The notes: generated by a model from the sequence alone, not told the origin. A stretch of 64,000 bases of DNA from Paenibacillus sp. 1781tsa1 (GCF_024159265.1 NZ_JAMYWY010000001.1:7006001-7070000), one strand, 5' to 3'. Shown: positions 53,495 to 63,554, numbered from the stretch's first letter. Made by a program: numbers and translations.

Positions 53495-53562
53495 CTCACA
53501 ACCACCTCTGTCCCTTAAATTAATAATTCGCCTACACGTACTACGCATATGACCCTATAAAC

Positions 53563-53608
53563 AAAGAATGACATATCGTTTCTCCATGGTACAGAGGCGA
53601 TATGTCAT
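53563..53608 (-). terminator. Terminator of parAB
   Basis: Perfect 10-bp stem TGACATATCG/CGATATGTCA with a 19-nt loop; weak T tract (TTCTTTG). Confidence 0.6.
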
Positions 53609-53655
53609 GACATGAGTAAGCCCCGCATGTTGTTAATGAATCTTAGACCCGACTG

Positions 53656-54501
53656 TTATTGTAACAATTCCAATAGCCGTTCCAGATCCTGTTGACTGTA
53701 GTAGTTGAGCTCAATTTTACCTTTATCTTTATTGTGCTTGATTTTAACTGTTGTTTTGAAACGTTCACGCAGAGATTCTTCCAACGTATCAATGAATGGA
53801 TCTTTCTTTTTCAATTTTGATTTGGCTTTAGCCTCACCTGTTTTGGAACGATCCAGTTGTTGAACAGCTTCCTCCAACTCACGTACACTCCATTGCTGAT
53901 CAATGGTTTGTTTGGCAAGCTGCTTCACTACAACCTCATCTTTAACACCCACGATAGCACGTGCATGTCCCATGGATAATGTTCCACGTGAAACATGGTC
54001 TTTTACTTCTTCGGGCAATGATAACAGACGCAAGAAGTTAGCAATATGAGAACGTGATTTACCTACTTTTACAGACAACTCTTCCTGAGTCAACGCGAAT
54101 TGATCCATCAACCCCTGATAAGCAACTGCAACTTCCATGGCATTCAGATTCTCCCGTTGCAGGTTTTCGATCAACGCAATCTCCATTACCTGCTGATCAC
54201 TGAAGTTACGGACTACAGCTGGTACGGTAGCATTACCACAATATTGCGAAGCTCTGAACCGTCGTTCACCGGCAATAATCTCATAACCTCGTAACACAGG
54301 ACGAACAATAATAGGTTGTATGACACCATGCTGACGAATGGACTCAGCCAGTTCATGGATTGCGCCCTCATCAAATACTTTACGTGGTTGATAGGGGTTA
54401 GCCCGCAGTTGACTAATCGGGATTTCTACGACTTTATCATCGTCATTAATTGAAAGCGAAGGAATGAGGGCATCAAGACCTTTTCCAAGCCGCTTACTCA
54501 T
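53656..54501 (-). CDS. parB: Chromosome-partition protein ParB (Spo0J)
   Basis: 281 residues. N-terminal CTPase domain (QLRANPYQPRKVFDE, GERRFRAS), central HTH parS-binding domain (ALTQEELSVKVGKSRSHIANFLRLLSLP), C-terminal dimerisation domain. Spreads from parS on CTP binding and loads SMC. It overlaps parA by 8 bp. A parS site lies within the gene at 53980-53995. Confidence 0.97.
   Translation of the reverse strand: MSKRLGKGLDALIPSLSINDDDKVVEIPISQLRANPYQPRKVFDEGAIHELAESIRQHGVIQPIIVRPVLRGYEIIAGERRFRASQYCGNATVPAVVRNFSDQQVMEIALIENLQRENLNAMEVAVAYQGLMDQFALTQEELSVKVGKSRSHIANFLRLLSLPEEVKDHVSRGTLSMGHARAIVGVKDEVVVKQLAKQTIDQQWSVRELEEAVQQLDRSKTGEAKAKSKLKKKDPFIDTLEESLRERFKTTVKIKHNKDKGKIELNYYSQQDLERLLELLQ
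53980..53995. promoter_or_regulatory. parS site inside parB
   Basis: TGTTCCACGTGAAACA is a perfect match to the consensus TGTTNCACGTGAAACA. B. subtilis also has a parS inside its spo0J gene. Confidence 0.95.
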
Positions 54502-55255
54502 AAGAAATCACTTCCTTTGCGAGCTCTAAATACACTTCCGCCCCTCTTGAACGAGGGTCATACGTGATAATGGATTGACCATGAGATGGCGCTTCACTAA
54601 GCCGTACGTTACGCGGAATAATCGTTTGATATACTTTTTGTTGAAAATACTTTTTCACTTCTTCAATAACCTGTATCCCCAGATTGGTCCGTGCATCAAA
54701 CATCGTTAGCAATACCCCTTCAATCTGCAGGGATGTATTCAGATGTTTTTGTACCAGACGAACCGTATTAAGCAACTGACTTAATCCTTCAAGTGCATAG
54801 TACTCACACTGGATCGGAATGATCACCGAATCGGAAGCGGTTAACGAATTGATCGTTAACATACCAAGGGATGGTGGGCAATCGATCAGTATGTAATCAT
54901 AGTTTTTTTTCACCATGGCGAGTGATTTTTTCAGGCGAACTTCCCGTGATATCGTGGACACCAATTCAATCTCGGCTCCGGCAAGCTGAATCGTTGCAGG
55001 TATGATATGAAGGCCTTCAATCTGAGTCTCCACAATCGCTTCTTGAGGAGGAACCTCATTAATGATGACATCATATATACAATTAGCCACATCTGCTTTA
55101 TTGATTCCGACTCCGCTGGTTGTATTCCCCTGAGGGTCAATATCGACAAGCAATACTCTTTTCCCGAGTGAAGCCAGTCCTGCACCCAAGTTAACAGATG
55201 TCGTCGTTTTCCCCACACCGCCCTTTTGATTTGCTACGGCCATAATCTTAGACAA
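54494..55255 (-). CDS. parA: Chromosome-partition ATPase ParA (Soj)
   Basis: 253 residues. Deviant Walker A NQKGGVGKTTTSVNLG at the N-terminus, Walker B YDYILIDCPPSLG, SDSVIIPIQCEYYALEG. Acts with ParB in origin segregation and controls DnaA. Cotranscribed with parB. Confidence 0.97.
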   Translation of the reverse strand: MSKIMAVANQKGGVGKTTTSVNLGAGLASLGKRVLLVDIDPQGNTTSGVGINKADVANCIYDVIINEVPPQEAIVETQIEGLHIIPATIQLAGAEIELVSTISREVRLKKSLAMVKKNYDYILIDCPPSLGMLTINSLTASDSVIIPIQCEYYALEGLSQLLNTVRLVQKHLNTSLQIEGVLLTMFDARTNLGIQVIEEVKKYFQQKVYQTIIPRNVRLSEAPSHGQSIITYDPRSRGAEVYLELAKEVISYE

Positions 55256-55409
55256 TTACTTCACCTCAAATAAAATAGGAGTCTTTTCTTGTAGGTTGTG
55301 AGATATTGTTAACAAAAAGCAGGTGGCTATCGTCCACACAAACAACAACTACCATTTCCATCACTATACCGTTTTTTTTAAATGCCAGACCTGTCTTGCT
55401 TTATAGACA

Positions 55410-55432
55410 TAAAAAGCGGCCCATTGCCGCCA
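55410..55432 (-). terminator. Terminator of noc
   Basis: GCGGC/GCCGC stem with a small loop, then TTTTTATG on the minus strand. Confidence 0.8.
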
Positions 55433-55442
55433 TAAGCTTCAA

Positions 55443-56261
55443 TTATTTACGTTTGGGAATATGGATAACGATCTCATAATGATCCTCATGGTCTGCTTCT
55501 TTTGTTTTGATATCCAGACCAGAACCAGTTACCATATCGATGGATTGGCGAATCGTATTAAGTGCAAGTCTAACGTCCTTGGTAAAGGAAATACGTTTGG
55601 ATTTTTTGATCTTGGAAGATTCCTTGTAGAAGGCAACACGTGCCTCTGTCTGTTTCACGTTCAATTCTTTTTCAATAATCTCACCGAGCAACTTCATCTG
55701 CAGTTCTTCCGTATCGAGAGAAAGTAATGCTCTTGCATGACGTTCGGAAATTTTGCGTTCCATCAATGCAGCCTTAATGCCATCCGGGAGCTGTAACAAC
55801 CGAATTTTGTTGGCGATGGTTGACTGGCTTTTGCCAAGTCGTTGTGCAAGACTTTCCTGTGTCAGTTGATGCAAGTCGATCAGCTTCTGATAAGCGACGG
55901 CTTCTTCAATTGAAGTCAATCCTTCACGCTGCAAGTTCTCAATCAGTGCAATGGATGCGGCCTGAGAATCGTTGAATTCACGTACAATAGCCGGAATCGT
56001 ATCCAAACCCAGTTTTCGAACTGCACGCCAGCGACGTTCCCCGGCAATAATCTCATATGATCCATTTCGCACGCGAACGACAATAGGCTGAATGACGCCA
56101 TGTGTTTTGATCGTCTGCAACAACTCATCAATTTTATCATCATCAAAAATAGTACGGGGTTGATATGGGCTGCTCACAATTTCATTAACCGGAATCTGTT
56201 TGATCTCATCTCCGTTATTGCGCTCCGCCAAACCAAACAACTTCGAAAATTGTTCTTTCAT
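55443..56261 (-). CDS. noc: Nucleoid-occlusion protein Noc
   Basis: 272 residues from the ATG at 56261 (AGGTGG 11 bp upstream; a GTG five codons earlier overlaps that site). It opens MKEQFSKLFGL, the amphipathic membrane-binding helix of Noc, then the ParB-like fold (VSSPYQPRTIFDD, GERRWRAVRKLG) and an HTH (LAQRLGKSQSTIANKIRLLQLP). Prevents Z-ring assembly over the nucleoid. Paralogue of ParB; located between parA and rsmG as in B. subtilis. A Noc-box-like site lies in walK. Confidence 0.95.
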   Translation of the reverse strand: MKEQFSKLFGLAERNNGDEIKQIPVNEIVSSPYQPRTIFDDDKIDELLQTIKTHGVIQPIVVRVRNGSYEIIAGERRWRAVRKLGLDTIPAIVREFNDSQAASIALIENLQREGLTSIEEAVAYQKLIDLHQLTQESLAQRLGKSQSTIANKIRLLQLPDGIKAALMERKISERHARALLSLDTEELQMKLLGEIIEKELNVKQTEARVAFYKESSKIKKSKRISFTKDVRLALNTIRQSIDMVTGSGLDIKTKEADHEDHYEIVIHIPKRK

Positions 56262-56692
56262 TCCGCAGATTACCACCTAGTTTCGTAATAGCTCCCGCAG
56301 TCTTTGCAGGTGCTTCTTATTCAATAAGCGACCCTTCACATGCATCGTTCTTGGAATAAGTTTTGCCTTTCATAATGCTTTCTGTCATGCAACATCGAAC
56401 GCATATCCATCTATCTATACATATAATCTATGATCGCTGTGACCCAGGATCGGATACTTCTATTCTATCATCTTTTCTATCATAATCCTATGCTTACCTA
56501 TTCTTTAAACTCTGCTAATTTTCCTGCTTTTTCTTTGTGAATATTGGAAATATGACGACTTGTACACATTCATTTAATGATATTGTTTATAAGCTACTGT
56601 GCATGGTATTTAACAATACAGGTTCTTTAAGAAATATGTACAACGGATTATCTGTAATGTTAACTGAGCCCTCCCTTTCAAAAAGCAAAAAA

Positions 56693-56725
56693 AAGAAGAT
56701 GTTTCACGTGAAACATCCTCTTTAT
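56693..56725 (-). terminator. Terminator of mnmEG-rsmG unit built on a parS palindrome
   Basis: On the minus strand the stem runs AAGAGGATGTTTCACG with CGTGAAACATCTTC (one G-T pair) around a minimal turn and is followed by TTTTTTTTT. Confidence 0.75.
56700..56715. promoter_or_regulatory. parS site between noc and rsmG
   Basis: TGTTTCACGTGAAACA, a perfect 16-bp palindromic parS, 2.7 kb from the parS in parB. Confidence 0.97.
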
Positions 56726-56775
56726 CCGTGTCTACAATCTATTTAGTTATAACTGATTACAAAGCCATCACACAA

Positions 56776-57498
56776 CTATACCAGTGGAGTCTTCATTGGA
56801 GTGCCCGGTTTGCGTGGATACTTATATGGTGTCTTATCAAATTTCTGAATCAGGATGATATGACGCTCTGATTCTTCAACCGGTAGCTGGAATGGATGAA
56901 CGGCCTTAACCCGTCCTTTCAGCTGATTAAAACTGAACTCCGCCTCTTTCATTTCCTCACGCGGGTCTCCGCCCTTCATCGCAGCGAATATTCCACTTTT
57001 GCGAACAAAAGGAAGACAGAATTCATTCAGCACAGCCAGCTTGGCTACTGCACGCGCCGTAACGAGATCGTAGCTGTCACGATACCCATCTTTACGTCCA
57101 ATCTCTTCAGCACGTCCATGGACCAACTCGACATCTGTCAGCCCAAGAATATCTACCACATGCTGTAGAAAGCCAATCCGTTTATTTAATGAATCAATGA
57201 TCGTAAGCTTAATATGCGGGAAACAGATCTTCAGTGGCAATCCCGGAAAACCCGCTCCTGATCCAATGTCAGCAAGCTTATTCACTTTGGTCATGTCAGT
57301 ATAAAAAGCCAGTGATACCGAATCATAGAAATGTTTTGTATACACTTGCTCCCGATCCGTAATTCCGGTCAGATTCATCTTTTCATTCCAGGATACCAGC
57401 TCTTGATAGTACAGCTCGAATTGCTCCAATTGGAGTTCTCCCAGTTCTAATCCATGTTTCTTTAAGCGCCGCTGCAGTTGCTGTTGAATATCGTCCAT
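56776..57498 (-). CDS. rsmG: 16S rRNA (guanine527-N7)-methyltransferase RsmG
   Basis: 240 residues. SAM pocket LADIGSGAGFPGLPLKI, then LTIIDSLNKRIGFLQ, and DLVTARAVAKLAVL. Formerly gidB; methylates G527 of 16S rRNA. Its ATG overlaps the mnmG stop by one base. Confidence 0.97.
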   Translation of the reverse strand: MDDIQQQLQRRLKKHGLELGELQLEQFELYYQELVSWNEKMNLTGITDREQVYTKHFYDSVSLAFYTDMTKVNKLADIGSGAGFPGLPLKICFPHIKLTIIDSLNKRIGFLQHVVDILGLTDVELVHGRAEEIGRKDGYRDSYDLVTARAVAKLAVLNEFCLPFVRKSGIFAAMKGGDPREEMKEAEFSFNQLKGRVKAVHPFQLPVEESERHIILIQKFDKTPYKYPRKPGTPMKTPLV

Positions 57499-59387
57499 TA
57501 TTGTCCCCTTGCTGCGGTTACACGGTTATAATGCTCCAGGTAGACCAGCAGAATGGAGATGTCGGCAGGAGTAACTCCAGCAATACGAGAAGCCTGACCA
57601 ATCGAGATTGGACGAATCGTAGCGAGCTTCTGTTTGGCTTCCATAGCAAGACCATGAATCTCATCATATACGATGGTGTCCGGAATTTTCTTTTTCTCCA
57701 TCTTTTGCAAACGTTCCACGTGGATCAATTGTTTCTCAATATAACCCGCATATTTAATTTGTATTTCGACTTGTTCTTTCATATCTGCTGTCAGTTCTAC
57801 CTCAGATGGTGAGATCTGTTCAATCAGTTCATACCCTAGTTCCGGGCGACGCAGCAAGGTAAGCAACGTACTGCCATCCTGAATAGGTGTAGATCCGTAC
57901 TCTTCCAGCTTCGCGTTCACTTCAACAGGGCGAGCTTTAGCCACTTTCAGACGCGCGACTTCCTGCTCGACTTTCGCCTTTTTATCCAGGAATTTCGCAT
58001 AACGATCTTCAGAGATCAGGCCAATGTCATGTCCGATTTCCGTCAGGCGCATATCTGCATTATCATGACGAAGCAACAGACGATATTCAGCACGTGAAGT
58101 CAACAGACGATACGGTTCATTTGTGCCCTTCGTTACCAGATCATCAATAAGCACGCCAATATAACCTTGGGAGCGATCAAGCACAATCGGCTCTTTATCT
58201 TGTACTTTGCGTGCTGCATTAATGCCGGCCATAACCCCTTGTCCCGCCGCTTCTTCATAACCGGAAGTACCATTAATCTGACCTGCTGTGAACAGACCTG
58301 GCAGACGTTTGGTTTCAAGTGATGGCCACAATTGTGTAGGTACCATCGCATCGTATTCAATCGCATAACCGTTACGCATCATTTCCACTTTTTCCATACC
58401 TGGAATGGAGCGCAGAACCGCAAGTTGAACATCTTCTGGCAGACTTGTAGATAGTCCCTGCACATAATACTCGGATGTATTTTTGCCTTCCGGCTCCAGG
58501 AAAATCTGATGTTTCGGTTTGTCGCTAAACCGAACAATTTTATCTTCAATGGATGGACAATAACGCGGTCCAGTTCCTTCAATTACACCTGAAAACATCG
58601 GTGCACGATGCAGATTATCATTAATAATCTGATGTGTTTCCACGGATGTATACGTCAACCAACAAGGCAGCTGCTCATTATCGGAAGATTCTGTTTCATA
58701 GGAAAAGAACTTCGGCTCATCATCACCAGGCTGAATTTCGGTTTTGCTAAAATCAATCGTATCCTTATGCACACGTGGTGGTGTACCTGTTTTGAAACGA
58801 ACCAGATCAAAGCCCAGTTCACGCAGATGCTCTGACAATTTAAGAGATGGTTGTTGATTGTTCGGTCCACTCTCATACATCAGCTCACCCATGATCACTT
58901 TGCCGCGCAAGTATGTGCCTGTCGTCAGAACGACTGCTTTAGCCCGATACTCTGTTCCGGTCTGAGTCACAACGCCTACACATTTTCCGTCTTCAACGAT
59001 CAGGCGATCAACCATACCTTGACGCATCGTCAGATTACGTTCATTCTCCATCGTTTCCTTCATTTTATGCTGGTAGGAGAATTTATCTGCCTGAGCACGA
59101 AGTGCATGAACAGCAGGCCCTTTACCTGTGTTAAGCATCCGCATCTGAATAAAGGTTTTATCGATATTCCGTCCCATTTCTCCACCAAGAGCATCAATTT
59201 CACGCACGACATGTCCTTTGGCCGGTCCCCCAATAGATGGGTTACAAGGCATAAAGGCCACCATATCCAGATTGATCGTAATCATTAGTGTTTTGGACCC
59301 CATACGAGCTGCGGCCAGTGCGGATTCCACACCAGCATGCCCTGCACCAACGACGATTACATCATAACTGCCGCCATCAAAAGCCAT
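57498..59387 (-). CDS. mnmG: tRNA uridine-5-carboxymethylaminomethyl synthase MnmG
   Basis: 629 residues. FAD motif VVGAGHAGVESALAAARMG at the N-terminus, CNPSIGGPAKGHVVREIDALGGEMG, GLFTAGQINGTSGYEEAAGQG, ending in a helical domain that binds MnmE and tRNA. With MnmE it makes the cmnm5 modification of U34. Strong AAGGAGG site at the ATG. Confidence 0.98.
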   Translation of the reverse strand: MAFDGGSYDVIVVGAGHAGVESALAAARMGSKTLMITINLDMVAFMPCNPSIGGPAKGHVVREIDALGGEMGRNIDKTFIQMRMLNTGKGPAVHALRAQADKFSYQHKMKETMENERNLTMRQGMVDRLIVEDGKCVGVVTQTGTEYRAKAVVLTTGTYLRGKVIMGELMYESGPNNQQPSLKLSEHLRELGFDLVRFKTGTPPRVHKDTIDFSKTEIQPGDDEPKFFSYETESSDNEQLPCWLTYTSVETHQIINDNLHRAPMFSGVIEGTGPRYCPSIEDKIVRFSDKPKHQIFLEPEGKNTSEYYVQGLSTSLPEDVQLAVLRSIPGMEKVEMMRNGYAIEYDAMVPTQLWPSLETKRLPGLFTAGQINGTSGYEEAAGQGVMAGINAARKVQDKEPIVLDRSQGYIGVLIDDLVTKGTNEPYRLLTSRAEYRLLLRHDNADMRLTEIGHDIGLISEDRYAKFLDKKAKVEQEVARLKVAKARPVEVNAKLEEYGSTPIQDGSTLLTLLRRPELGYELIEQISPSEVELTADMKEQVEIQIKYAGYIEKQLIHVERLQKMEKKKIPDTIVYDEIHGLAMEAKQKLATIRPISIGQASRIAGVTPADISILLVYLEHYNRVTAARGQ

Positions 59388-59609
59388 TCCCGTTTACCTC
59401 CTTATTCCGCTGCATTTGGTGTAACTCACACAGACGGATCATGTTCTACAATAATGAAACTACTTCTAACCGTTCATCGGAACTTGCATTCCTATCTATA
59501 TGAAACCAACACGTAATGGCTACAACATCATTCCATCCTTTGACAACAGGCAGAAATTGTACCTTTCCATCATACACTACGATTCAAGTCAATCCGCAGT
59601 ATATTTTTT

Positions 59610-60986
59610 TTACTTTCCTAGACAGAACTGGGAGAAAATCTGATCAATTAATGCATCATGTGCTGTATCTCCAACAATCTCGCCCAAATGCTCCCACGCC
59701 AAACGAACGTCAATCTGAATCATATCAATCGGAACGAACTGATCTGCTGCTTCATAGGCATCAACCAGGGACTGCTTTGCTTTTTTGAGCAACGCAATAT
59801 GACGCACATTGCTGACATAGGTCAGGTCTGCGGACTCCAGTTTACCACTGAAAAATAGCGTAGAGATGGCATCTTCAAGTCGATCCACACCCAGATCATC
59901 TTTCACTGACATCGGTACAAGCCGTTCTTCCGGAATGTAACGAAGCAGCACGTCACGTTCTACCTGTGGCGTTAAGTCCATTTTATTCATAATGATTATC
60001 GATTGTCTACCGCGGATTTGTTCCAATAATTCAATCTCATCCGGATGAAGTGGCTCCGCAGCATTCACAACCATTAAGATCAGATCGGCTTCACTTACCG
60101 CAGAACGAGAACGTTCTACCCCGATCTTCTCTACAACGTCCATCGTTTCCCGAATTCCTGCCGTATCAAGCAACTTCAGCGGGATATTATTAATCGTAAT
60201 GAACTCCTCGATCACATCACGAGTTGTTCCTGGAATGTCCGTGACGATGGCCCGGTTGTCTTGCGCAAGTGTATTCATCAATGAGGATTTACCTACGTTA
60301 GGTCGTCCAACGATCGCCGTCGTGATCCCTTCTCGCAGGATCTTTCCTTGTTCTGCTGTAGTCAACAATTTATCAATTTCAGTCATAACCTGACTGGACT
60401 TTTCTTTAATAAAATCAGACGTTAACGATTCCACATCATGCTCTGGATAATCGATATTCACTTCAATATGAGCCAATGTTTCTACCAAAGTATATCGTAG
60501 ATCACGCAGTTTGGAGGACAGTTTACCTTCAACCTGTTTCAATGCAACCGAGAAAGCCCGGTCCGATTTGGAACGAATAAGATCCATGACACCTTCAGCC
60601 TGAGACAGGTCAATCCGCCCATTCAAGAAAGCACGCTTCGTGAACTCACCGGGTTCAGCCAGACGAATATCAAGCTGCAACAGCAGGTCCATGACCCGTT
60701 TTACCGACACCACACCGCCGTGCGCACTGATCTCCACGACATCTTCTGTTGTGAACGACCGAGGTGCGCGCATGACTGTGACCAGCACTTCCTCGATCTT
60801 CTCGCCGCTCACCGGATCTATAATATGACCATAATGAACCGTATGGGATGCTGCCTGAGTTAAAGGGGTTTTGCTGCGGAAAATCTTTTCCGTCTCCGAC
60901 ACTGCTTCCGGGCCGCTGACCCGGATCACGGCGATACCCGCCTCTCCGACAGCCGTTGATATCGCTGTGATCGTATCACTGATCAT
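59610..60986 (-). CDS. mnmE: tRNA-modification GTPase MnmE
   Basis: 458 residues. N-terminal THF-binding domain (TITAISTAVGEAGIAVIRVSG), helical domain, and G domain with GRPNVGKSSLMN, DIPGTTRDV, DTAGIR and NKMDL, ending in the FCLGK variant of the C-terminal FCIGK motif that holds the reactive Cys. Partner of MnmG, encoded 222 bp downstream. Confidence 0.98.
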   Translation of the reverse strand: MISDTITAISTAVGEAGIAVIRVSGPEAVSETEKIFRSKTPLTQAASHTVHYGHIIDPVSGEKIEEVLVTVMRAPRSFTTEDVVEISAHGGVVSVKRVMDLLLQLDIRLAEPGEFTKRAFLNGRIDLSQAEGVMDLIRSKSDRAFSVALKQVEGKLSSKLRDLRYTLVETLAHIEVNIDYPEHDVESLTSDFIKEKSSQVMTEIDKLLTTAEQGKILREGITTAIVGRPNVGKSSLMNTLAQDNRAIVTDIPGTTRDVIEEFITINNIPLKLLDTAGIRETMDVVEKIGVERSRSAVSEADLILMVVNAAEPLHPDEIELLEQIRGRQSIIIMNKMDLTPQVERDVLLRYIPEERLVPMSVKDDLGVDRLEDAISTLFFSGKLESADLTYVSNVRHIALLKKAKQSLVDAYEAADQFVPIDMIQIDVRLAWEHLGEIVGDTAHDALIDQIFSQFCLGK

Positions 60987-61141
60987 GGTTATCTCTCCTT
61001 GCTCTATTTTAAAATTGCCGTCCCTCGGGGAACGCCATATCCATTTTCATATCTATTAATGATATAACATATGACATAGTCACTTATCGTATAAAGTTCA
61101 CTCTTTACTTGTTTCTACGCACCTTACCAAATTGCTTCTGT

Positions 61142-61186
61142 ACGAAAAAAGCAATGGCTTCTGCACCGGGCAGGAAGCCATTGCGT
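61142..61186 (-). terminator. Terminator of the rnpA-yidC-jag unit
   Basis: Perfect 10-bp stem GCAATGGCTT/AAGCCATTGC and TTTTTT tail on the minus strand. Confidence 0.9.
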
Positions 61187-61199
61187 CTTCAATTTCGTG

Positions 61200-61901
61200 T
61201 TATTTCGTCGTAATAACCACACGCCGATTAGGCTCTTCACCCTTACTTAATGTCTTAATCTGCGGGTGGTTTTGCAGTTTAGCATGAATGACTTTTCGTT
61301 CGAGCGGAGGCATTGGCTCCAGTACAACTTCCTTGCCGGTACGGATGGCTTGTCCGGCCAACCGTTCAGCCAGATCCTCCAGCGTCTTCCGCCGACGTTG
61401 ACGGAAATTCTCCGCGTCGAGCACAATTCGAACGAAGCTTTCCGAGTATCGGTTCGCTACAATGTTCGTTAGATACTGAAGCGCATCCAGCGTCTGTCCA
61501 CGTCTGCCAATAATCATGCCCAGATCTTCGCCGGCAATATTGAAGATATGTCCATCCCGCTGTTTTTTGATATGCACTTCAACATCCAGTCCCATACCTG
61601 CTGCGACCTCTTTCAAGAAAGCAGCCGCTTCTTCATAGGGATTTTTAGCTGCGATATCCTCAAGTAATGCATCTACTTCAGGTTGGTATGCAGCTGGCTT
61701 GATCGGCTGTGGAACAACTTCCGGTACAGGCAGTAATTTCACTTCAACTTTAGCCGCCCTCACCCCGATCAAACCCAGGAATCCTTTTGACGGCTGCTCT
61801 AACACTTGTATCTCGACCTTGTCCCGACTTACGCCAAGCTCGGTCAATCCTTGGTTTACAGCATCTTCAACGGTTTTTCCTGACGTAATGACTTTGGTCA
61901 T
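61200..61901 (-). CDS. jag: RNA-binding cell-elongation regulator Jag (KhpB/EloR)
   Basis: 233 residues. Jag_N (about 1-50, KVITSGKTVEDAVNQGLTEL), linker, KH domain (about 100-165, GRRGQTLDALQYLTNIVANR) and C-terminal R3H (PMPPLERKVIHAKLQN). Binds RNA with KhpA and links to cell elongation. It overlaps yidC by 4 bp. Confidence 0.95.
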   Translation of the reverse strand: MTKVITSGKTVEDAVNQGLTELGVSRDKVEIQVLEQPSKGFLGLIGVRAAKVEVKLLPVPEVVPQPIKPAAYQPEVDALLEDIAAKNPYEEAAAFLKEVAAGMGLDVEVHIKKQRDGHIFNIAGEDLGMIIGRRGQTLDALQYLTNIVANRYSESFVRIVLDAENFRQRRRKTLEDLAERLAGQAIRTGKEVVLEPMPPLERKVIHAKLQNHPQIKTLSKGEEPNRRVVITTK

Positions 61902-62776
61902 TTCGATTTTTTGGCCCCTTTCGACCCTTTTCCAGAGACGGTCGCTTTGCCACCGTTTTTGCGTTTAGCTCCATTTTTGGAAGAGCTATTCTGCTTCACG
62001 TTGACCTCAGCCACGATTTTATCATTATTCCGGTAAAGGAAATAGTTTTGCACGATCGTGTAGATGTTACTGTAGAACCAGTACAACGGCAGAGCGGATG
62101 GGAACTGGTAGGACATCACGAAGATCAGGATTGGGTAAACCCACAGCATGAACTGCATCGGTCCCACTTGCTGTGCGGGGTTCATACGCATCATCATCCA
62201 AGTTTGAATGAATGTTGTGATGGCAGCCAGCACTGGCAAAATAAACAGGTGATCGGGTTCTCCGAGCTGGAGCCACAAGAAATCATGAGTTCTCAGACTG
62301 GAGTTACCATAAATTGAGTTATAAAGTGCGATGTAAATCGGCATCTGAATGATAAGCGGCAGACAACCGGCCATCGGATTAACTTTGTTCTCCTGAAACA
62401 ACTTCATTGTTTCTTGCTGAACTTTCTCAGGTGTATCTTTATACTTCGCTTGAATCTCCTTCAGTTGCGGCTGAATTGCCTGCATGGCTTTGGAGCTACG
62501 GACCTGTTTCATTGTTAATGGTAAAATCAATGTCCGTACAATAAGCACCATCACGAGGACAGCCAGTCCATATTCACCGTTAAACCAGTTGGCGAATGTA
62601 TCGAGCGCTAGTGAAAACCAATATACAACATTACTTTGCCAGAATGAGCCACTGTTCTTCAGATCTTCCGTAGTAACCCCGGCTCCTTGTGGAGTACATC
62701 CGGCGAGTACGGTGACCATTGCAATGACTGCAATGAGGAGAATCCACTTCCCCTTTGATGTCTTCAATCGCGACAC
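61898..62776 (-). CDS. yidC: Membrane protein insertase YidC (SpoIIIJ type)
   Basis: 292 residues from a GTG with GAGAGGGG upstream. Lipoprotein signal with lipobox VLAGC, five TM helices of the YidC/Oxa1 core (YGLAVLVMVLIVRTLILPLTMKQ with the hydrophilic-groove Arg), and a long basic C-terminal tail (KNGAKRKNGGKATVSGKGSKGAKKSK region) that contacts ribosomes. Upstream of jag as in other Bacilli. Confidence 0.97.
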   Translation of the reverse strand: MSRLKTSKGKWILLIAVIAMVTVLAGCTPQGAGVTTEDLKNSGSFWQSNVVYWFSLALDTFANWFNGEYGLAVLVMVLIVRTLILPLTMKQVRSSKAMQAIQPQLKEIQAKYKDTPEKVQQETMKLFQENKVNPMAGCLPLIIQMPIYIALYNSIYGNSSLRTHDFLWLQLGEPDHLFILPVLAAITTFIQTWMMMRMNPAQQVGPMQFMLWVYPILIFVMSYQFPSALPLYWFYSNIYTIVQNYFLYRNNDKIVAEVNVKQNSSSKNGAKRKNGGKATVSGKGSKGAKKSK

Positions 62777-62850
62777 TTCATAACCCCTCTCTTAACCATT
62801 CCATTCCACCGTAAATCATACCATAATTAGGAGGACAAATAAACCGAAGC

Positions 62851-63201
62851 TTACCGCTTACTTGACTTCAAAAGTGAGCCCTTGCGCAACGCATGGAGCA
62901 GGCTTTTTTCCATTTCCTTATAGGGCATGTCCAGCGCACCTTTTCTGACGATAAAAATCAGATCCATCTGCGTAACGATCTCATGTTCATGATGACGAAC
63001 AATTTCCTTAATCATGCGTCTCATCCGGTTGCGTACGACAGCGTTTCCGATTTTCTTACTGCAGGATACACCGACCCGGAATTGCTCCGTATCTTTACGG
63101 CGGCAGCCATACACCACGAATTGATGATTGGCAAACGATTTTCCATACCGGTATACGCGGCTAAAGTCCGCCCGGTTTCGTAGACGCAGTCTTTTATACA
63201 C
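62851..63201 (-). CDS. rnpA: Ribonuclease P protein component
   Basis: 116 residues from a GTG with AAGGAG. KRLRLRNRADFSRVYRYGKSF and the RNR motif VVRNRMRRMIKEIVR are characteristic. Assists the RNase P RNA in 5' maturation of tRNAs. Follows rpmH. Confidence 0.97.
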   Translation of the reverse strand: MYKRLRLRNRADFSRVYRYGKSFANHQFVVYGCRRKDTEQFRVGVSCSKKIGNAVVRNRMRRMIKEIVRHHEHEIVTQMDLIFIVRKGALDMPYKEMEKSLLHALRKGSLLKSSKR

Positions 63202-63526
63202 GGCGCTTCTCCTTGCTGTTCTCCATCATTGTTATTGACGGAGGCCTCATTACTGATTTAGTATAGGCTTTCTTGAATGACGGTAAACCGTCTTGGCGAC
63301 AACTTCATCTGGACTGATTGTTGATCGACTAATTGAACCGCATAAACATTCATCCGGGATAATTGCTAATCGGCCAAATGAAACGAAAAAACATTCATCC
63401 TTATATAAAGGTAAGTTTTCGTAAAAAGGAAAACTCACTCCACATACATCGTGTGTGTTCAGCACTTTTTCGCAGACCTTTCAGACCTGATCTGTACCAG
63501 CATCCAGTCTGAATTGAGCTCATTAA

Positions 63527-63554
63527 GAAAAAAAAGACCACCTCGGTGGTCTTC
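63527..63554 (-). terminator. Terminator or attenuator after rpmH
   Basis: Perfect 8-bp stem AAGACCAC/GTGGTCTT with a CTCG loop and nine T residues on the minus strand. It lies between rpmH and rnpA, so it may set the ratio of the two. Confidence 0.88.

Larger units (their letters stand above)
56262..56775. other. Gap between noc and rsmG with a parS-containing terminator
   Basis: 514 bp. The rsmG terminator with its parS core is at 56693-56725. The rest is A+T-rich and presumably carries the noc promoter; nothing else is recognised. Confidence 0.6.

Noticed and set aside
57710..57727. parS-like CGTTCCACGTGGATCA in mnmG
   Set aside because: Three mismatches to the parS consensus; lies within a conserved coding sequence.
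63250..63465. 71-codon minus-strand open frame between rpmH and rnpA
   Set aside because: No ribosome site and no family likeness; it spans short direct repeats of the spacer (two copies of AAACATTCATCC).
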